From: a bacterium
GTDB lineage: Bacteria; Patescibacteria; Dojkabacteria; JAKAPS01; JAJZLI01
Direction of reading: 5' to 3'
Assembly (NCBI GenBank): GCA_021816845.1
Contig: JAKAWT010000001.1
Coordinates: 1 to 64,000 of the forward strand
Length of the DNA: 64,000 nucleotides
The position numbers were made by a program, and so were the translations under genes. Positions 60,316-64,000 of this stretch are shown here, piece after piece; position 1 is the first letter of the stretch; every line of letters begins with the position of its first letter. The notes beneath the pieces are model-generated. The model was not told the origin of the DNA. It did no database searches and was given only the letters and a program-made list of their open reading frames with translations.

Positions 60316-62115
60316 TCAAACTACATGTGGTTTTAGATCAATAATTTTAAGTTGTAGAGTGTGTTTATCTCTCCATATATTGTCCTCCAGAGTAAAAACA
60401 ATATCAATATATGAAAAATTTATTATCTGATCAGGTTTATATATTGATGCAAACCACACAGCATCAAATATATTTTCTGAATTTTTATCTGTAATTTTCA
60501 TTTTTATAAAATTATCATTAGAACCTATATTAAATACTGACAATACTTCAGCTCCGGTAATTTTAAAAATAGGTACAGTATTCCCCCTACCATGAGGTTC
60601 TAAAATCTTAATTTTATGGAGAAAATCAAAATTTATATCGCCCAAAGATATCTCAGTATCTACATAAACTACTTTAAAGTCATTTTCAAGATTTAAGGAT
60701 TTATTAAAATATGTTTTTGCAAATTTATTAAGTTCAAGGTGCAATTTCTCTATATTTTCCTTTTTTATTTTCAAACCACAAGCTCCAGCATGCCCACCAT
60801 ACGATTCTAAAATATTTGAGGATCTAGATCTTAAGGATCCAGATCCTGAGGATTGGTCTAGTGCCTCAATAATATTAAATCCATCTACAGACCTTCCTGA
60901 GCCTATATACAGATCACCTTTTTTGGTTAGTGCAATAGTAGGCTTTCCGGTATCAGATGTTAGTCTACCTGCAACAAGGCCTACAATACCTTCATGCCAT
61001 GTATCATCATAAACAAGATTGAAAAAATTGTTTTTATCGATTTTGGATTTAGCTTGCTCTACAGCATACTTTGTTAACTTTTGCCTTTCAATATTCATAT
61101 TATGTAATTTTTTTGATAATTTCTCTGCAACTTCTTTACTTTGTGTATTTAATAATCTAACCCCATCTAGAGCATCATATAATCTTCCTGTAGCATTAAT
61201 CTTAGGGCCTAATATATATCCTATCTTATAAACGTCAATATTATCGATTTCAGATATACTAATAAGTGCATCTAAACCTTTCCTCTTTCTCATATTAATA
61301 ACATTAAGACCTTTTTTTACAATTGATCTATTTTCTAGAGTTAGATTAGACACATCACAAACAGTAGCCAACGTAGCAAGATCATAATATTCACTTATAT
61401 CAAAATTTTTATATGAAGATGTTTTAGATAATGCCTCAACAATTTTCAATGCAACTCCTGCCCCACATAAATCTGGATAGTTATAACCTATCATAGGATG
61501 AATTATTGCATATGCACTAGGGAGGATTTCAGGAGGTAGGTGGTGATCTGTAATTATAAGGTCTATTCCTAGATCTTTAGCAATTTTAGCATTCTCAACA
61601 TCTCTAATACCACAATCTACAGTTATAATTAGAGTTATACCTTCTTTCGCTGCTTTTTCTATCTGATCCTTATTAAGACCATATCCATCCGTAAATCTGG
61701 ACGGGATAAATGGTCTTACATCAGCTTTCATCTTGTTATATAGAAAATCCCATAAAATTGAAGTTGCACATATACCATCAACATCATAATCTCCATAAAT
61801 CTGTATTTTTTCCCTGGATCTAGATCCATGAGACTTTACAGCTTTATTTATTCTCATAACAACACGTTTCATATCTTTAAATTTATAGGGATCTCTATTT
61901 TTTAATATCACAGGATCTATTTCATCATAAAGAAAAGCTTTTAACTCCTCTAGACTAGAATCTTTTTTTAATATACCTCTGTTATATAAAAGTTGGATTA
62001 TAATATCATCCAAACTTAAATCTCTATATAAAGATTTATCATTTTGATTTAAATCCTTTATATCTAGGTCCAGACCCAGGTCTGTTATTTTAGGGTATAA
62101 TTTCCATTGAGCCAT
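60316..62115 (-). CDS. recJ: single-strand-specific exonuclease RecJ with repeat insertions
   Basis: 599 residues. DHH phosphoesterase motifs are complete: IQIYGDYDVDGICATSI (about 105-121), TVDCGI, ITDHHLPP and the DHHA1 motif SYGGHAGACGLKI near residue 430. A Gly-Ser stretch (SSGSGSLRSRSS) before the SYGGHAGACG motif is encoded by a repeat array at 60820-60849, and another unit lies at 61816-61827 (SHGSRSREK), just before the first DHH strand. Both fall between conserved blocks. The N terminus is close to KITDLGLDLDIKD, possibly another diverged unit. It follows recA by 10 bp. Confidence 0.93.
   Translation of the reverse strand: MAQWKLYPKITDLGLDLDIKDLNQNDKSLYRDLSLDDIIIQLLYNRGILKKDSSLEELKAFLYDEIDPVILKNRDPYKFKDMKRVVMRINKAVKSHGSRSREKIQIYGDYDVDGICATSILWDFLYNKMKADVRPFIPSRFTDGYGLNKDQIEKAAKEGITLIITVDCGIRDVENAKIAKDLGIDLIITDHHLPPEILPSAYAIIHPMIGYNYPDLCGAGVALKIVEALSKTSSYKNFDISEYYDLATLATVCDVSNLTLENRSIVKKGLNVINMRKRKGLDALISISEIDNIDVYKIGYILGPKINATGRLYDALDGVRLLNTQSKEVAEKLSKKLHNMNIERQKLTKYAVEQAKSKIDKNNFFNLVYDDTWHEGIVGLVAGRLTSDTGKPTIALTKKGDLYIGSGRSVDGFNIIEALDQSSGSGSLRSRSSNILESYGGHAGACGLKIKKENIEKLHLELNKFAKTYFNKSLNLENDFKVVYVDTEISLGDINFDFLHKIKILEPHGRGNTVPIFKITGAEVLSVFNIGSNDNFIKMKITDKNSENIFDAVWFASIYKPDQIINFSYIDIVFTLEDNIWRDKHTLQLKIIDLKPHVV
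60820..60849. repeat. two-unit 15-bp repeat array in recJ
   Basis: GGATCTAGATCT + TAA + GGATCCAGATCC + TGA. The plus-strand spacers TAA and TGA would be stops in one frame, but in recJ, on the minus strand, they read as Leu and Ser. Confidence 0.75.
61816..61827. repeat. single palindromic unit in recJ
   Basis: GGATCTAGATCC, a perfect palindrome identical to the first tsaD unit, read in frame as Gly-Ser-Arg-Ser. Confidence 0.6.
62066..62083. repeat. diverged repeat unit at the recJ N terminus
   Basis: AGGTCCAGACCC followed by AGGTCT; read as Leu-Gly-Leu-Asp-Leu-Asp. Weak match, position at the N terminus. Confidence 0.3.
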
Positions 62116-62125
62116 ATAAACAATG

Positions 62126-63148
62126 CTACATCTTTGATCTTACCTCTTCTTCAATCTTTTTGTACAAAGATTCATCATCGTGAAGAAGTGTTTTCATAGC
62201 GTCTTTACCTTGAGCAAGCTGTGTATCTCCCATTTTAAACCAAGCACCCGATCTTTCTAAAACACCTAGAGTTAGTGCAGTATCAATAAGAGCACTCTCA
62301 CGAGATATTCCATCGGGAAAAATTATATCAAAAGAAGCTTCTTTAAATGGAGGCGCTACCTTATTTTTAACAACCTTAGCTAGGACAACATGACCTATAA
62401 CTGTATCTCCTTTTGTAATTTTTTCTTTTCTTCTAACATCAATTCTTATTGACGAATAAAATTTTAAAGCATTACCTCCAGTTGTAGTCTCTGGAGATCC
62501 AAACATAATGCCTATTTTCATTCTTAATTGGTTTATGAATATGACAGTACAGTTAGATCTTGCTGATATTGATGTGAGTTTCCTCATAGCTTTTGACATT
62601 AATCTTGCCTGTAAACCCATTGAGGTGTCAGACATCTCTCCTTCTATTTCTGCCTTTGGTGTTAATGCTGCAACCGAGTCAATAACAACAACATCTATTG
62701 ATCCTGATCTTATCAGTGTCTCTGTAATTTCTAATGCCTGCTCCCCATAATCCGGTTGAGATAAAAAAAGATTATCTATATCAACTCCTATCCTCCTTGC
62801 ATAATTTGGATCTAGAGCATGTTCTGCATCAATATACACTGCTTTACCACCAGCTTTTTGTGCTTCTGCTATAATATGAAGTGCCAAAGTAGTCTTACCA
62901 GAAGATTCAGGGCCATATATCTCTATTATTCTACCCCTAGGAATTCCTCCAACCCCTAATGCGTAATCCAAAGATATAGCTCCTGTTTTGTATACATCCA
63001 TCTTCCCTTGAGGCCTATCTCCAAGTTTCATAACAGATCCAGATCCAAATTGTTTTTCAATCTGATCTAAAGCTATTTTTAATGTTTCATCTTTGTTGAA
63101 ATCCACTTTTTTCATGTTTTCAACTTTACTATTATCTCCCTTAGCCAT
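62126..63148 (-). CDS. recA: recombinase RecA
   Basis: 340 residues. Walker A GPESSGKTT, Walker B VVVIDSVAAL, the LMSKAMRKLTSISARSNCTVIFINQLR block and loop L2 (MFGSPETTTGGNALKFYSS) are intact. The N-terminal QFGSGSVMKLG corresponds to the normal QFGKGSIMRLG, so the Gly-Ser there is native. No SOS box is recognised upstream. It lies between recJ and dnaB. Confidence 0.98.
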   Translation of the reverse strand: MAKGDNSKVENMKKVDFNKDETLKIALDQIEKQFGSGSVMKLGDRPQGKMDVYKTGAISLDYALGVGGIPRGRIIEIYGPESSGKTTLALHIIAEAQKAGGKAVYIDAEHALDPNYARRIGVDIDNLFLSQPDYGEQALEITETLIRSGSIDVVVIDSVAALTPKAEIEGEMSDTSMGLQARLMSKAMRKLTSISARSNCTVIFINQLRMKIGIMFGSPETTTGGNALKFYSSIRIDVRRKEKITKGDTVIGHVVLAKVVKNKVAPPFKEASFDIIFPDGISRESALIDTALTLGVLERSGAWFKMGDTQLAQGKDAMKTLLHDDESLYKKIEEEVRSKM

Positions 63149-63244
63149 GGACGCATATATATAATATTATTATTTCATTATATCAAATTAAAAAATATAT
63201 TAACATAAAATATACATTCTCTAAAATTCATTGTAATATGGAAT

Positions 63245-64000
63245 TCATTCTTTTCTTTTTGAAAGATTGACAAATTGTGCCTGTTCTTTTACAAATTTCA
63301 ATTCTACCTGACCAGTCGGTCCATTCCTATGCTTTGCAATAATAACATCTGCTATGCCTTTCCTCTCTGTATCAAAATCATACAGCTCTTCCCTATCTAA
63401 AAATATTACAACATCTGCATCTTGCTCTATAGCACCTGATTCTCTCAAATCAGAAAGTTGAGGTCTACGCGATGTACGTGTTTCAACTGCACGTGAAAGT
63501 TGGCTAGCTGCAATAACAGGAACCTTTAGTTCTCTTGCCAGATTTTTTAAAAACCTAGATATTTCTGAGACTTCCTGTACCCTATTCTCTGTATTAACAC
63601 CAACAGCAAGTTGTAGATAATCAACAATAATCATATCTATCCTAGTTTCAATATTTAGCCTACGTGCTTTAGTCCTCATTTCAAGTATAGTTTGACCTGG
63701 AGTATCATCAATAAATAAATTTGCCTCTGATAATCTTCCCATAGAATCTGCTAATTTTTCTAGTTTTGATGAATCAATATGACCCATTCTATAATCCCAT
63801 AAATTTATACCAACTTGGCTAGAAATTAAACGATCCGTTAATTCCCCAGAAGACATTTCTAAGGAAAACATTGCAATATTCTTTTTTGATGACAACGCTG
63901 CATCTCTAGCTATATCAAGTAGGAATGAAGTTTTTCCTACTGAAGGACGTGCTGCTACTATTATAAGGTTTGATTCTTGGAATCCACCTAAAATGTTATC
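63245..64000 (-). CDS. dnaB: replicative DNA helicase DnaB, C-terminal part (partial)
   Basis: The frame is open to the window end, so the gene starts beyond it; 252 codons are seen. Walker A ARPSVGKTS lies at the window edge, then FSLEMSSGELTDRLIS, Walker B IIVDYLQL, and the DNA-binding and arginine-finger region GAIEQDADVVIFLDRE to KHRNGPTGQVELKFV. It unwinds the fork 5' to 3' as a hexamer. No intein is visible in the seen part. It ends 97 bp upstream of recA's start. Confidence 0.95.
   Translation of the reverse strand, partial: DNILGGFQESNLIIVAARPSVGKTSFLLDIARDAALSSKKNIAMFSLEMSSGELTDRLISSQVGINLWDYRMGHIDSSKLEKLADSMGRLSEANLFIDDTPGQTILEMRTKARRLNIETRIDMIIVDYLQLAVGVNTENRVQEVSEISRFLKNLARELKVPVIAASQLSRAVETRTSRRPQLSDLRESGAIEQDADVVIFLDREELYDFDTERKGIADVIIAKHRNGPTGQVELKFVKEQAQFVNLSKRKE

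Noticed and set aside
63015..63050. Gly-Ser-Gly-Ser in RecA as another repeat insertion
   Set aside because: The position is the conserved QFGKGSIMRLG block of all RecA proteins; only Lys to Ser differs, so no insertion is needed.
1..64000. CRISPR arrays, rRNA genes, insertion sequences, tmRNA or RNase P RNA
   Set aside because: No spaced direct repeats, transposase frames or recognisable conserved RNA cores were found; the 15-bp arrays are contiguous and inside genes, unlike CRISPR.

Overview
The window looks like chromosome from a low-GC member of the Candidate Phyla Radiation (Patescibacteria). The support is a housekeeping core of short genes in tight, often ATGA-overlapping operons, mixed with families typical of that group: a DUF4012 glycopolymer protein, a degenerate LCP/LytR_C protein, a coiled-coil C39-type peptidase beside FtsEX, a HerA/TraG-like ATPase with a long N-terminal region, and PspC. 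The class within the group cannot be fixed from this sequence alone. UGA is a stop codon here: rsmH, ftsE, tsaB, spoT, one histidine kinase and the Kef antiporter all end in TGA overlapping the next ATG, and prfB (RF2) is present.

Layout. 1-6.5 kb: end of a surface protein, gmk, the minus-strand division cluster mraZ-rsmH-ftsL-ftsI with a well-formed MraZ operator, then a YbjQ-like protein and an exonuclease. 6.7-13.4 kb: two paralogous membrane proteins, a PQQ-type propeller, rsmI, glyS, a broken AbiEii-type toxin gene with its partner, and recO. 13.4-20.4 kb: glycan assembly (DUF4012, polyprenyl-phosphate sugar transferase, three GT4 enzymes, galE). 20.4-28.3 kb: two histidine kinases, a receiver protein, a Kef antiporter, the HerA/TraG-like ATPase and PspC. 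28.3-33.7 kb: hpf, serS, DUF302, an ABC-2 exporter, an SpoU methyltransferase. 33.8-37 kb: a small block with a beta-mannosyltransferase-like GT2 and a GH113-like lipoprotein. 37.3-42.6 kb: secA, greA, tsaD-tsaB-tsaE. 42.7-44.8 kb: a split b6-type cytochrome b with a 44-residue membrane peptide. 44.9-49 kb: a methyltransferase, a DUF218-like gene broken by TGA, tRNA-Glu, and an LCP-like/CAP-like envelope group. 49-53.6 kb: C39 peptidase, ftsX, ftsE, prfB, a receiver. 53.6-57.6 kb: three small unknown proteins, a slipin, miaA, HU. 57.8-64 kb: def, spoT, recJ, recA, dnaB (partial).

The most unusual thing here is a dispersed modular DNA repeat. Its unit is 15 bp: a 12-bp palindrome or near-palindrome (GGATCCAGATCC, GGATCTAGATCC, GGGTCTAGACCC, GGAGCTAGCTCC and relatives) plus a 3-bp spacer (AAG, CTT, TGT, TGA). 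Arrays of one to five units sit inside conserved genes (gmk, ftsI, ftsL, rsmH, mraZ, DUF4012, GT4, tsaD, tsaB, a cytochrome b gene, recJ and others), in more than one reading frame. Because 15 bp is five codons and the core units carry no stop in any of six frames, the arrays are frame-neutral and add Gly-Ser-rich or Asp-Pro-rich loops to otherwise ordinary enzymes. A possible noncoding relative with the same 12+3 layout lies at 11647-11691.
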